NCBI GenBank assembly: GCA_030746555.1
Contig: JASLMK010000046.1
Location: forward strand, 1 to 64,000
Reading direction: 5' to 3'
Source: Planctomycetota bacterium
GTDB lineage: Bacteria; Planctomycetota; UBA1135; GCA-002686595
DNA: 64,000 nucleotides
Shown piece by piece: positions 17,715-25,697 of the stretch (position 1 is its first letter; each line of letters opens with the position of its first letter). Under the pieces are notes generated by a model, which ran no database searches, had not been told where the DNA came from, and saw only the letters and a list, made by a program, of their open reading frames with translations. Made by a program: the position numbers and the translations under genes.

Positions 17715-18874
17715 AACGCGCCGAACATCACCGAGGTGAAGGTCGTGATCGGCGCTGCCTCGCGGTACTCCTCGAGGCTGCGCGTCACCAGGCCGACGGC
17801 CTTCATCAGCTCATCGTACATCTCCTCCTCCATCACGAGCTTGCCGACCGTCCCTTCGCCGGCGCGCACCTTGGCGGTGATGGCGGCGACGTCCTCGGCG
17901 ATCCCCTGGATCTGCACGTACAGGTCGTCGCTCGCGAACAGACGGCCGACCGTGCTGTCCTCGCTCGCCAGTCGCTGGGTGAAGATCTCGAGGTCGCGCA
18001 CGATCTTGTCGTCGTTGACCAGGCGTCCGATGCTGCCCTGGCCGTCGTTGATCTTGCCGACCACCTCGCGCAGGTCGGCCAGACCTTCGCTCACGTTCTT
18101 GCGCATCTCCTCGTCACCCAACAGGGCCGCCACGACGCCGTCGCCCTCGCGCACGTCGGTGAGGATGGCCTCGAGGTCCTCGCCGATCGCCGTCAGGGAG
18201 CGGTAGACCTCGTCCTCGGCCAGCAGGCGGCCGATCGTGCCCTTGCCGGCGACGAGGTCGGCGGTGAGCTTGTCGACGTTCTCGAAGGTGTCGGCGGCCT
18301 TGGCGACCCCGCGCTTGAGGTCGGCGCCCAACTCGTCGTCGACGAACAGGGGGCCGAGCGCCCCGCGCCCGTCCTGCACCCCGGAGACGAGGTCCCGCAC
18401 GCCGCCGATGGCCTCGGTCAGGGCGTCGCGGTTGTCCGCCACGAGCTCGTTGACCGCCTCCATCACGTTGGGGGCCACCGTCCCCGACAGGTCGGCGTCG
18501 GCGGCCAGGTCGGGCGAGTCCGCCGGGCCGGGATCGATGGTCAGCACGCGCCCGCCGAGCAGGGTCGCGTCCTCGATCTTGATCTCGTAGTCGCGGGAGA
18601 GCCGCACCTCGTCCTCGAGGGCGACGACCACGACGATGCGGCGGTCGAGAGGAGCCGCCTGGTCGTAGGTGATCTGGGCCACCCTTCCCCAGCGCATCCC
18701 CGCGACGTGCACCGCGTCGCCCTTGCGCAGGCCGTGGGCACGCTCGAAGTAGACGGTCTTCTCCACCTCGGCCCCGAAGATCGTGTTGTGACCGGGCATG
18801 AGGGTGAAGAAGGCGAGGATCCCGAAGGCCCCCATGATCAACAGGCCCAGGAGGAAGTGTCTCTGAGTGCTCAC
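17711..18874 (-). CDS. mlaD: MCE/MlaD-family lipid-transport protein with repeated C-terminal region
   Basis: The 387-residue protein has one N-terminal TM helix (about 7-26) and an MCE domain (about 35-125), which in MlaD forms a periplasmic hexameric ring that holds phospholipid. The rest is a helical region of about six repeats of 36-40 residues marked by a G-x-G-[TSV]-[IV]-G-[RK]-L type turn: KGTIGRLL, QGSIGRLV and EGTVGKLV are the clearest copies. Similar long tails in MCE proteins form tunnels or needles. GTG start overlaps the ATPase stop (GTGA). It is the last gene of the operon. Confidence 0.88.
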   Translation of the reverse strand: MSTQRHFLLGLLIMGAFGILAFFTLMPGHNTIFGAEVEKTVYFERAHGLRKGDAVHVAGMRWGRVAQITYDQAAPLDRRIVVVVALEDEVRLSRDYEIKIEDATLLGGRVLTIDPGPADSPDLAADADLSGTVAPNVMEAVNELVADNRDALTEAIGGVRDLVSGVQDGRGALGPLFVDDELGADLKRGVAKAADTFENVDKLTADLVAGKGTIGRLLAEDEVYRSLTAIGEDLEAILTDVREGDGVVAALLGDEEMRKNVSEGLADLREVVGKINDGQGSIGRLVNDDKIVRDLEIFTQRLASEDSTVGRLFASDDLYVQIQGIAEDVAAITAKVRAGEGTVGKLVMEEEMYDELMKAVGLVTRSLEEYREAAPITTFTSVMFGAF

Positions 18875-19629
18875 AGGTTCTCCTTCGTCTCGGCTTCACC
18901 GAAGAAACGCAGCAGTCGGGGGTGTTCGGATTGGAAGAACTCCTCGGGGGAGGCGGCGTGGACGAGGGCGCGCCCCTCGTCGAGGAAGATGACCTCGTCG
19001 GCGACCGCGCGGATGCAGTCGATGCGGTGCTCGACGACGATGGCGGTCACGTCCAGCTCCTCGGAGAGCTCTCGTATCTGGCGGTTGATGGAGCGCGCGA
19101 TCTCCGGGTCGAGGCCGGCGTTCGGCTCGTCGTAGAGGATCAGCTCGGGGTCGGTGATCAGGGCGCGCGCGAGGCCCACGCGCTTGCGCATGCCCCCGGA
19201 GATCTCCGAGGGCATCTTGCTCCCCGTGTCGCCGATGTGGACCAGCTCCAGCTTGGCCTGCACGCGCTCGCTGATCTCCTCCTCGGACAGGGAGGTGTTC
19301 TCGCGCAGGGGCAGGGCGACGTTCTCGGCGATCGACAGCCAGTTGATCAGGGCGCCCTCCTGGAACACGTAACCCATGCGGCGGCGCAGCTCGCGCAGCT
19401 GCTTGCGGGTCAGGGTGGCGACGTCGCGGTCCTCGACCAGGACGCGCCCGGCGTCGGCGCGCGTGAGGCCGATGATGTGGCGCAGGGTGACCGACTTGCC
19501 CGTCCCCGAGGGGCCCATGATGCCCAGGGTGCGCCCGCGCCGGACCTCCAGGGAGAGGCCGTCGAGGACCGAGACCCCGCCGTAGGCCTTGTGCACGTCC
19601 TCGAAGCGGATGACGGTCGGATCCTGCAC
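18871..19629 (-). CDS. mlaF: ABC transporter ATPase, MlaF type
   Basis: This 252-residue cytoplasmic ATPase powers the Mla-type lipid transporter. Walker A is GPSGTGKS (39-46), the ABC signature is SEISGGMRKR, and Walker B with the D-loop is LILYDEPNAGLDP. The H-loop reads VVEHRID. The start is GTG, four bases after the end of the permease gene. Confidence 0.93.
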   Translation of the reverse strand: MQDPTVIRFEDVHKAYGGVSVLDGLSLEVRRGRTLGIMGPSGTGKSVTLRHIIGLTRADAGRVLVEDRDVATLTRKQLRELRRRMGYVFQEGALINWLSIAENVALPLRENTSLSEEEISERVQAKLELVHIGDTGSKMPSEISGGMRKRVGLARALITDPELILYDEPNAGLDPEIARSINRQIRELSEELDVTAIVVEHRIDCIRAVADEVIFLDEGRALVHAASPEEFFQSEHPRLLRFFGEAETKENL

Positions 19630-19633
19630 GCGC

Positions 19634-20410
19634 TCAGGCCTGGTACATGGCCCAGGTCATGAAGTAGTTGGAGATGATGATGGCGATGATCGAGTCGCGC
19701 ACCGCGCCGCGGGTGGCGTGCCCGACTCCGAGGGCGCCGCCGGTCGCGCGCAGGCCCTGGGCGCAGGAGATGGCGGCGATGATCACGCCGAAGACGAAGG
19801 ACTTGAGCAGGCCGGCGTAGACGTCCTTGGGGATCCCGATCAGCTCGGCCGTCGGCAGGAGAGCGTCGAGGGCCGAGTCCATGTAGAGCTGGTAGCCCAC
19901 GTGCAGCTGGGAGCTGGCGACGAACCCGCCGCCGAGTATGCCGATGGTGTCGCAGATGACGGTCAGGACCGGGCACATCACCGCCAGGGCGACCAGGCGC
20001 GGCACGACGAGGTAGCGCACGCGGTCGACGGACATGACCTCCAGGGCCGCCAGCTCCTCGCTGACGGCCATCGTCCCGATCTCGGCGGCGACCGCGCTGC
20101 CGACGGTCGCGCTGAGGATCGTGGCCGTGATGAACGGGCCCATCTCGCGCGCCATGCTGATGGCGACGATGATCCCGATCTGGTCCTGCTGGCCGATGCG
20201 CGAGAGCTCGATGCCGGTCTGCAGGGCGACGATCATGCCCATGAACAGCCCGACGAGCAGCACGACGTGCAGCACGCCGATCCCGCCGTTGTACATGTGG
20301 TAGGCGATCATCCGCCGTCGGCGCGGGACCGCGTCCAGGCGGGTGAGGGCCTTGAACAACAGCGAGAACAGGAAACCGGTGTTCTCGAGGAACTGGCGCA
20401 GGAAGCTCAT
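19634..20410 (-). CDS. mlaE: ABC transporter permease, MlaE family
   Basis: The 258-residue MlaE-type permease has the conserved block MAREMGPFITATILSATVGS and the EIGTM motif, with 5-6 hydrophobic helices. It should form the membrane dimer under the MlaD ring. The ATG at 20410 overlaps the stop of the upstream lipoprotein gene (ATGA) and gives the normal MlaE length; a much longer frame upstream is only the shadow of that gene. Confidence 0.93.
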   Translation of the reverse strand: MSFLRQFLENTGFLFSLLFKALTRLDAVPRRRRMIAYHMYNGGIGVLHVVLLVGLFMGMIVALQTGIELSRIGQQDQIGIIVAISMAREMGPFITATILSATVGSAVAAEIGTMAVSEELAALEVMSVDRVRYLVVPRLVALAVMCPVLTVICDTIGILGGGFVASSQLHVGYQLYMDSALDALLPTAELIGIPKDVYAGLLKSFVFGVIIAAISCAQGLRATGGALGVGHATRGAVRDSIIAIIISNYFMTWAMYQA

Positions 20411-21903
20411 CGGGGGGGATCGTCCCCTCCGCCGCCCGCCGAGGCGCGGACGCGCTCCAGGGGCCAGCCGGGACCGGGCAGGGAGGGGGACATCCACTCT
20501 AGGCTCTCGCCCTCCGTCGATCTCCAGCGCACCAGGCCGAAAAGGAGGGAGAACTCCCGCACGGCCGTCGCGCCCCTGCGGTAGTCGCGCCGGGCCCACA
20601 GGCCGGCGAGGGAGCGGCGGTCCTCGTCGGCGTCCTTCTCGCGGCGCCAGAGGCCGAGGAGCGAGCGCTCGCGCACCACTTCCGCCCGCTCCTCGCGGGC
20701 GAAGACCTTCCACAGCCAGGAGTAGTGGCGCTCCAGCGCGGGCATGTGCCAGAGCGGGCTGAGCGCCGGGAACGAGAAGCGGTTCCCCTCGCCGCCGCGC
20801 TCGGCCTGGAACAGGGGCCAGACCTTCTCGACGCGCTGCTCCGTGCCGTCGGCGCGCTTGACGTGGTAGCCGTCGTAGAACGGCGTCACGCGCAGGGCGT
20901 TGCGTGTGTGGTCGAGGTAGGTCTCCTCACGGGCGTTGACCAACGGCCACAGCCACCACGTCGAGGTCATCCCGTCCCCCTCGAAGCGCGACCAGAACGG
21001 CCACACGCGCGTGCGCTTGGCCGCCTTGCTCGTCCCCGGCCGCTGCACCCGCACCAAGGGCCACACGTCCCAGGAGCAGAAGCCGCTGCGCTCGTCGGAG
21101 GAGGACCCGAAGAAGGGCCACAGCACTGTGGTGGCCTCGAAGCTGCCCTGGCGCGCGCGGCCGAAGAAGGGGAACACAGACCAGCGCGTGCGCCGGCTTT
21201 CAGGGGGCAGGGAGAGCTTGTCGCGCTCGAAGCTCAAGAGGGGCCACAGGAAGAACCAGCGGTCGTAGTTGCCCTCCAGGTGCGCGTGCCCGGCCAGGGG
21301 CCACACGCGCCAGCCCTGGGCGCCCTCGCCCGAGAGGAAGCGGAAGACGGGGAAGAGGAAGTGGCGCGCGACCCGCCCGTCACGCTCGGTGCGCATGTAG
21401 AGCGGCCAGAGCACGAACTCGATCTTGTCGAAGGTCAACAGCTTCTCGACGCGACCGGCCACCGGCAGCCAAGCGCGAACGGTGCGACCGTCGGGGAAGC
21501 TCGCGAAGTAGACCAGCGGGAACCCGAAGTAGGACCAGGTGCGCGTGCCGTCGGCGTGGGTGCGGCGCTGGTACTGGCCGAAGGGGAGCAGGCGCGAGAG
21601 CTGCTCGTCGGGGCCGCGCGAGACGAGTCCGAGCGGGGCGAGGAACTCGGTCTTGGTGCGTCCCTCCTCGAGGCGGGAGTGGAGGAAGAGCGGTCGCACG
21701 CCCCACTCGACGGCCTCCCCGCCGGGCTCGTCGCGGCGCAGGAGGAACGCCCCGCCCGCGGCCTCGATCTCCTCCCCGCCGCCGGCGGTGGAGAGCTGGG
21801 TGAACAGGGGCGCGACGTGACGGTCGGTCGCGTAGCTCGCGCAGCCGGCGAGGAGGAAGCCGGCGAGCGCCAGGCAGCCGACCATCGACCGGAGCGTACG
21901 CAT
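20407..21903 (-). CDS. Lipoprotein with WP[LF] repeats, first gene of the Mla operon
   Basis: The 498-residue product starts with a lipoprotein signal peptide ending in the lipobox LAGC (Cys21). The mature part has about ten short repeats built on [VL]-W-P-[LF], for example LWPLY, VWPLA, LWPLL, LWPFF, VWPLV and VWPFW, spaced roughly 20-30 residues apart and surrounded by aromatic, alternating sequence. This suggests a beta-rich, perhaps barrel- or propeller-like protein. Because it is coupled to mlaE by an ATGA overlap, it may be the outer-membrane or periplasmic partner of the transporter. I know of no named family for it. The start at 21903 opens the signal peptide and follows a promoter with 8 bases between. 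Confidence 0.75.
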   Translation of the reverse strand: MRTLRSMVGCLALAGFLLAGCASYATDRHVAPLFTQLSTAGGGEEIEAAGGAFLLRRDEPGGEAVEWGVRPLFLHSRLEEGRTKTEFLAPLGLVSRGPDEQLSRLLPFGQYQRRTHADGTRTWSYFGFPLVYFASFPDGRTVRAWLPVAGRVEKLLTFDKIEFVLWPLYMRTERDGRVARHFLFPVFRFLSGEGAQGWRVWPLAGHAHLEGNYDRWFFLWPLLSFERDKLSLPPESRRTRWSVFPFFGRARQGSFEATTVLWPFFGSSSDERSGFCSWDVWPLVRVQRPGTSKAAKRTRVWPFWSRFEGDGMTSTWWLWPLVNAREETYLDHTRNALRVTPFYDGYHVKRADGTEQRVEKVWPLFQAERGGEGNRFSFPALSPLWHMPALERHYSWLWKVFAREERAEVVRERSLLGLWRREKDADEDRRSLAGLWARRDYRRGATAVREFSLLFGLVRWRSTEGESLEWMSPSLPGPGWPLERVRASAGGGGDDPPR

Positions 21904-21911
21904 CGCGCCGC

Positions 21912-21939
21912 ATTGTGGTTGCGCGCCGACGCGTTGCAA
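21912..21939 (-). promoter_or_regulatory. Promoter of the lipoprotein-mlaEFD operon
   Basis: On the minus strand TTGCAA (21939-21934) is followed after 16 bases by CACAAT (21917-21912), which ends 8 bases before the ATG. The transcript should be leaderless or almost so. It is back to back with the trpS promoter. Confidence 0.6.
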
Positions 21940-21949
21940 GCTCGGAGCG

Positions 21950-21978
21950 TTGCACCGGCCGCCGCGGGCCTGTTAGCT
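21950..21978 (+). promoter_or_regulatory. Promoter of the trpS operon
   Basis: TTGCAC (21950-21955), a 17-base spacer and TTAGCT (21973-21978). The expected start near 21985 leaves about 22 bases before the trpS ATG. Only 10 bases separate its -35 from that of the divergent promoter. Confidence 0.6.
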
Positions 21979-22006
21979 TCCGCCCGCCGAGAGCGGCAGC
22001 GCGCAC

Positions 22007-23005
22007 ATGAGCACCTACCTGAGCGGGATCCAGCCCAGCGGCATGCAGCACCTGGGCAACTACTTCGGCGCCATCCGCGGGCACATCGAGGCCCCGGCGA
22101 GCGGCGGCGAGCACTTCTACTTCATCGCCGACTACCACGCGCTGACGACCAGCCGCGACCCACAGGCCCTGCGCGAGCGCGTGCGCGAGACCGCGGTCAC
22201 CTACCTCGCCCTCGGCCTCGACCCCGAGCGCGCGACCCTCTTCCGCCACAGCGACGTGCCCGAGGTCTGCGAGCTCGCCTGGTTGCTCTCCTGCGTGACC
22301 GGCATGGGCCTGCTCGAGCGCGCGCACTCCTACAAGGACAAGAAGGCCAAGGGCATCCAGGCGACGGTGGGCCTGTTCACCTACCCGATCCTGATGGCGG
22401 CCGACATCCTGGCGTACGAGTCCGACTTCGTCCCCGTCGGCAAGGACCAAAAGCAGCACGTCGAGATGGCCCAGGACATGGCCGGCTACTTCAACCACGC
22501 CTACGGCGAGGTCTTCCGGCGGCCCGAGCCCCTCCTGCCCGACGAGGGGCGCTTTGCCCGCGTGGTCGGCCTCGACGGCGAGAAGATGTCCAAGAGCAAC
22601 GAGAACGGGATCTGGATCTTCGAGAGCGGCAAGCCCCTCGCCAAGCGCATCGGACGCATCGTGACCGACAGCCGCTCGCCCGCCGAGCCCAAGGATCCCG
22701 ACGAGCTCCTGCCGTTGCGCTTCCTCGAGCTGTTCCTCGGCCCCGACGAGCTCGCCGACTGGCGGGAGCGGGTGCGCGAGGGCGGGGAGGGCGCTCCGGG
22801 CTACGGGCACATGAAGGCGCGCATCGTCGAGGCCGTAGAGGAGACCTTCGCCCCCGCCCGCGCCCGGCGCGAGGAGCTGCTCGCCGACCCCACCGAGGTG
22901 GACCGGATCCTCGAGCGCGGGGCGGAGAAGGCGCGTGCCATCGCCGTCGGCGTGCGCGACCGTGCCCTGGGGGCCTGCGGCCTCCGCAACCCGATTCCGC
23001 GATGA
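22007..23005 (+). CDS. trpS: Tryptophanyl-tRNA synthetase
   Basis: This 332-residue class I synthetase loads tryptophan on its tRNA. It has the opening SGIQPSG, the HIGH-type motif HLGN (15-18), and KMSKS (193-197). GKDQKQHVE is the conserved family stretch. It leads a compact operon of four genes; its stop overlaps the next start (ATGA). Confidence 0.96.
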   Translation: MSTYLSGIQPSGMQHLGNYFGAIRGHIEAPASGGEHFYFIADYHALTTSRDPQALRERVRETAVTYLALGLDPERATLFRHSDVPEVCELAWLLSCVTGMGLLERAHSYKDKKAKGIQATVGLFTYPILMAADILAYESDFVPVGKDQKQHVEMAQDMAGYFNHAYGEVFRRPEPLLPDEGRFARVVGLDGEKMSKSNENGIWIFESGKPLAKRIGRIVTDSRSPAEPKDPDELLPLRFLELFLGPDELADWRERVREGGEGAPGYGHMKARIVEAVEETFAPARARREELLADPTEVDRILERGAEKARAIAVGVRDRALGACGLRNPIPR

Positions 23006-23508
23006 TCATGGACGCTCTCTCCCGCACCACGCCCTCGCGCCGCCTCGCACGGCTCCTGGCCCTCGCCTGCACCGCCGCCTGCGCGGCGCCCGGCGACGGT
23101 GCCGCCTCGGTCGAGCCCGGCCCCGCCGCTTCGCCGAGCGTCTGGCCCGACACCTTCACCGAGCCGGCCGTCCTGATCGCCGACGACGTCCGCATCGAGG
23201 GGCCGCGCGGCCTGCTCGACCACTTCGCCGTGCGCGTCGAGGAGCGCTTCCACGTGCGCACCGAGAAGACCACACCGGACGGTTACCTGCAGCGCGTCAC
23301 CGTGCGCTCCGACGGAGTCCAGGCGGAGATCAGGGCCTGGCTCGACGAGTTGGAGATCGTCGCCCTGCGCTCCCTCACGGCCCTGGAGCGTCCCGGAGAG
23401 GCGGATCTGTTCGTCGGCGCCGGCGGCGACGCCTACTGGAGGAGCGCAGCCGACGGCCGCGAGCGGCGCGGCGAGCTCCTGCACCTGGCGGGCGGGTCGG
23501 AGCGCTGA
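23002..23508 (+). CDS. Small exported protein, probable lipoprotein, unknown function
   Basis: The 168-residue product begins with a basic stretch and a short hydrophobic segment (about 14-28) that contains two cysteines, consistent with a lipoprotein or Sec signal peptide. The rest has no domain I recognise; it looks like a mixed alpha/beta protein. It is coupled to trpS by an ATGA overlap and lies 3 bases before the next gene, so it is co-transcribed. Confidence 0.65.
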   Translation: MIMDALSRTTPSRRLARLLALACTAACAAPGDGAASVEPGPAASPSVWPDTFTEPAVLIADDVRIEGPRGLLDHFAVRVEERFHVRTEKTTPDGYLQRVTVRSDGVQAEIRAWLDELEIVALRSLTALERPGEADLFVGAGGDAYWRSAADGRERRGELLHLAGGSER

Positions 23509-23511
23509 GCC

Positions 23512-24621
23512 GTGGCGCCCGCCGGGCGGCTTCGTGAGCTCGCCGCCCTCGCGGGCGCGTGCCCGTTCGTGATCCTCGCCGTCGGCTGCCTGGCGGCCTG
23601 CCGCTCCGCGGGGACCGCCATCCCTCTCGCTCCCCTCGGTGAGCCGGGACCCTACGACCGGCTCGCCCCCGGCGCCGGCGACGTGCTGCGCGCCGCGGTC
23701 CGCGACCTGGAGGCGGGGCTGGCCGGCCAGGCCCACGAGGGACTGGCGGGGCTCGCCGCCGCCCATCCCCATCACGTCCTCGTCGGGTGCTGGCTCCAGG
23801 AGGCGGAGCTGGCCCTCTTCGACGCTCGGGCTCCCGGGGGGGAGAGGGGGGACGCCGCGGACGCACTGCGCCGCGCCTGGCGCGGTCGGGCCGACGCCGA
23901 ACCCCATCCCGCGACCCTGGTCCTGGCGGCGCGCCTGGAGGACGACCCGACCGCCGGGCTGTTGCTCTGCGAGCGCGCCTTGGACCTCGACGGCGACTGC
24001 GCCTGGGCGCACTACGCTCGGGCGGCGATCCATGCCCGTGCCGGCGAGTGGGGGGCCGCGCGCACCGCCGCGCGCTCGGCGCTCGAGAGCAGGCCGGGCC
24101 ACCTCGCCACCCTGCGCCTCTGGGCGTGGCTCGAGGGACAGACGGCCCGCCGCGACGGCGCGATCGTCGTCCTTGGCGCCTGGCTGGAGCGGGCCGGGGG
24201 CGAGCCCGGAGTCTCCGCGCGCCAGATCGCCGAGGCGCGCTTCGACCTCGCCCTGCTCTTGCTGGAGGAGGAGCGCGCCGGCGAGGCGCGCGAGGTCCTG
24301 CTGGCGCTCGCGGGCGACGGGCCGGACGAGGTGCGACGCCTGACCGCCCTGGCCGGCGTCGAGGAGGTGCTCGGCGATCCCCTCGCTGCCCGCGCCGCCG
24401 CCGACGCCGCCGGGGAGGCGGACCGCGGCGCCCTGCTGCCGGCCGTCCAACAGGCCCTGCTCGATGAGTTCTGGTTCCGCGACGTCGATCGCGCCCGGGA
24501 GAGCTGGCGCCGCGTGCTCGTGCTCTCGGGCGGGCGCCCCGACCTGGGCTCGCTCATGCAGCGCCTGCGCGCCCAGGTGCACCTCGGCCGCCTGCCCAAG
24601 GCGAGCGGGGCGGAGGAGTGA
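23512..24621 (+). CDS. TPR-like probable lipoprotein, unknown function
   Basis: This 369-residue protein (GTG start) has an N-terminal hydrophobic segment with the lipobox-like LAACRS around Cys30. The remainder is Ala/Leu/Arg-rich helical repeats of TPR type, for example [20 protein letters not shown] and [19 protein letters not shown]. It probably acts as a scaffold at the envelope. It is sandwiched between another exported protein and dtd and overlaps dtd by a GTGA. Confidence 0.65.
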   Translation: MAPAGRLRELAALAGACPFVILAVGCLAACRSAGTAIPLAPLGEPGPYDRLAPGAGDVLRAAVRDLEAGLAGQAHEGLAGLAAAHPHHVLVGCWLQEAELALFDARAPGGERGDAADALRRAWRGRADAEPHPATLVLAARLEDDPTAGLLLCERALDLDGDCAWAHYARAAIHARAGEWGAARTAARSALESRPGHLATLRLWAWLEGQTARRDGAIVVLGAWLERAGGEPGVSARQIAEARFDLALLLLEEERAGEAREVLLALAGDGPDEVRRLTALAGVEEVLGDPLAARAAADAAGEADRGALLPAVQQALLDEFWFRDVDRARESWRRVLVLSGGRPDLGSLMQRLRAQVHLGRLPKASGAEE

Positions 24622-25076
24622 AGGTCGTCCTCCAGCGCGTCAGCTCGGCGCGCGTCGTCGTCGGCGAGGAGACGACGGGCGCCGTGGGGGAGGGTCTGCT
24701 GGTCCTGCTCGGGGTCTTGCGCGGCGACGGCGAGGCCGACGCCGTACGCCTCGCCGAGAAGGTCGCGCGCTTCCGGGTCTTCCGCGACGACCAGGGGCGC
24801 ATGAACCTCTCGGCCCTCGACCGAGAGGCGCAGGTACTCGTCGTCAGCCAGTTCACCCTGGCCGCGGACGGCCGCAAGGGGCGCCGGCCTTCCTTCGAGC
24901 GAGCGGCGCCCCCCGAAGAGGCCGAGGCACTCTACGAGCGCTTCGTCGCCCGCCTGGAGGAACTGGGCCTGGAGTGCGCCACCGGCCGCTTCGGGGCGAT
25001 GATGAGCGTCGAGCTGGTCAACGACGGTCCGGTCACGTTCGTGCTCGAGGAACCCGCCCCCGATCGGCTTCCGTGA
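24618..25076 (+). CDS. dtd: D-aminoacyl-tRNA deacylase
   Basis: The 152-residue enzyme hydrolyses D-amino acids (and misloaded glycine) from tRNA. Both signature motifs are present: SQFTLAAD (77-84) and NDGPVT (135-140), the latter being the cross-subunit Gly-Pro element. The GTG start overlaps the previous stop. Together with trpS in the same operon it forms a tRNA-charging and proofreading pair. Confidence 0.95.
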   Translation: MKVVLQRVSSARVVVGEETTGAVGEGLLVLLGVLRGDGEADAVRLAEKVARFRVFRDDQGRMNLSALDREAQVLVVSQFTLAADGRKGRRPSFERAAPPEEAEALYERFVARLEELGLECATGRFGAMMSVELVNDGPVTFVLEEPAPDRLP

Positions 25077-25110
25077 GCCCCCCTCTTCCTCAGCGGTCAC
25101 AAGTTCTTGC

Positions 25111-25139
25111 TTGACGGGAAGATAGTGCGATTCGACAAT
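25111..25139 (+). promoter_or_regulatory. Promoter of the HU gene
   Basis: TTGACG (25111-25116), a 17-base spacer and GACAAT (25134-25139). The expected start near 25146 gives a leader of about 44 bases. Confidence 0.65.
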
Positions 25140-25189
25140 CCGGATTCGTTCGTCTCGAGGAGCGCTCGCGGCGGACCCCACCCCATCCC

Positions 25190-25675
25190 ATGAGCGACCC
25201 GAGCGAGAAGCCCGCCGCCAGGCGGACCACGGTCACCAAGAAGGAGCTGATCCACAGGATCTCCGACGACACGGGCCTGACCAAGGTGGTCGTGAAGGAC
25301 GTCCTGCAGCGCTTCCTCGACGAGATCATCACCGAGCTCGAGCGCGGGCACCGCCTCGAGTTCCGCGAGTTCGGCGTGTTCGAGGTGCGCAAGCGTTCGG
25401 CGCGCCGCGCCCAGAACCCGCGCACCCTCGAGAAGGTCGATGTCCAGGCCAAGCGCGTGGTGAAGTTCAAGGTCGGGCGTCTGATGCGCGAGCGCGTGGC
25501 AGGAGAGCGGCCGGTTCCCGAGCCCGCGGGCGCGGCCGGCGGCGCCGAAGACCGCGCGCGCGACGCGGCGGGTGCTTCGGGAGCGCCGGCGGCGTCCGTC
25601 TCGGCTCCGACCCCGCCGCCGCCGCCCTCCGTCGCCGAGTCGGGCGATGCCCCGCCGTCGGCGTCGCCCTTCTAG
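25190..25675 (+). CDS. HU/IHF-family DNA-binding protein with Ala/Pro-rich tail
   Basis: Residues 14-105 form an HU/IHF domain: VTKKELIHRIS opens it, the beta-arm region reads EFREFGVFEVRKRSARRAQNP, and it closes with VKFKVGRLMRERV. The remaining 55 residues are rich in Ala, Pro, Gly and Ser with a run of six prolines, unlike the lysine-rich histone-H1-like tails known from some bacteria. It should bind and bend DNA in the nucleoid. It has its own promoter and converges with the next gene at a distance of 22 bases. Confidence 0.9.
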   Translation: MSDPSEKPAARRTTVTKKELIHRISDDTGLTKVVVKDVLQRFLDEIITELERGHRLEFREFGVFEVRKRSARRAQNPRTLEKVDVQAKRVVKFKVGRLMRERVAGERPVPEPAGAAGGAEDRARDAAGASGAPAASVSAPTPPPPPSVAESGDAPPSASPF

Positions 25676-25697
25676 CGCCCCGACGACTCCGGCGCCC

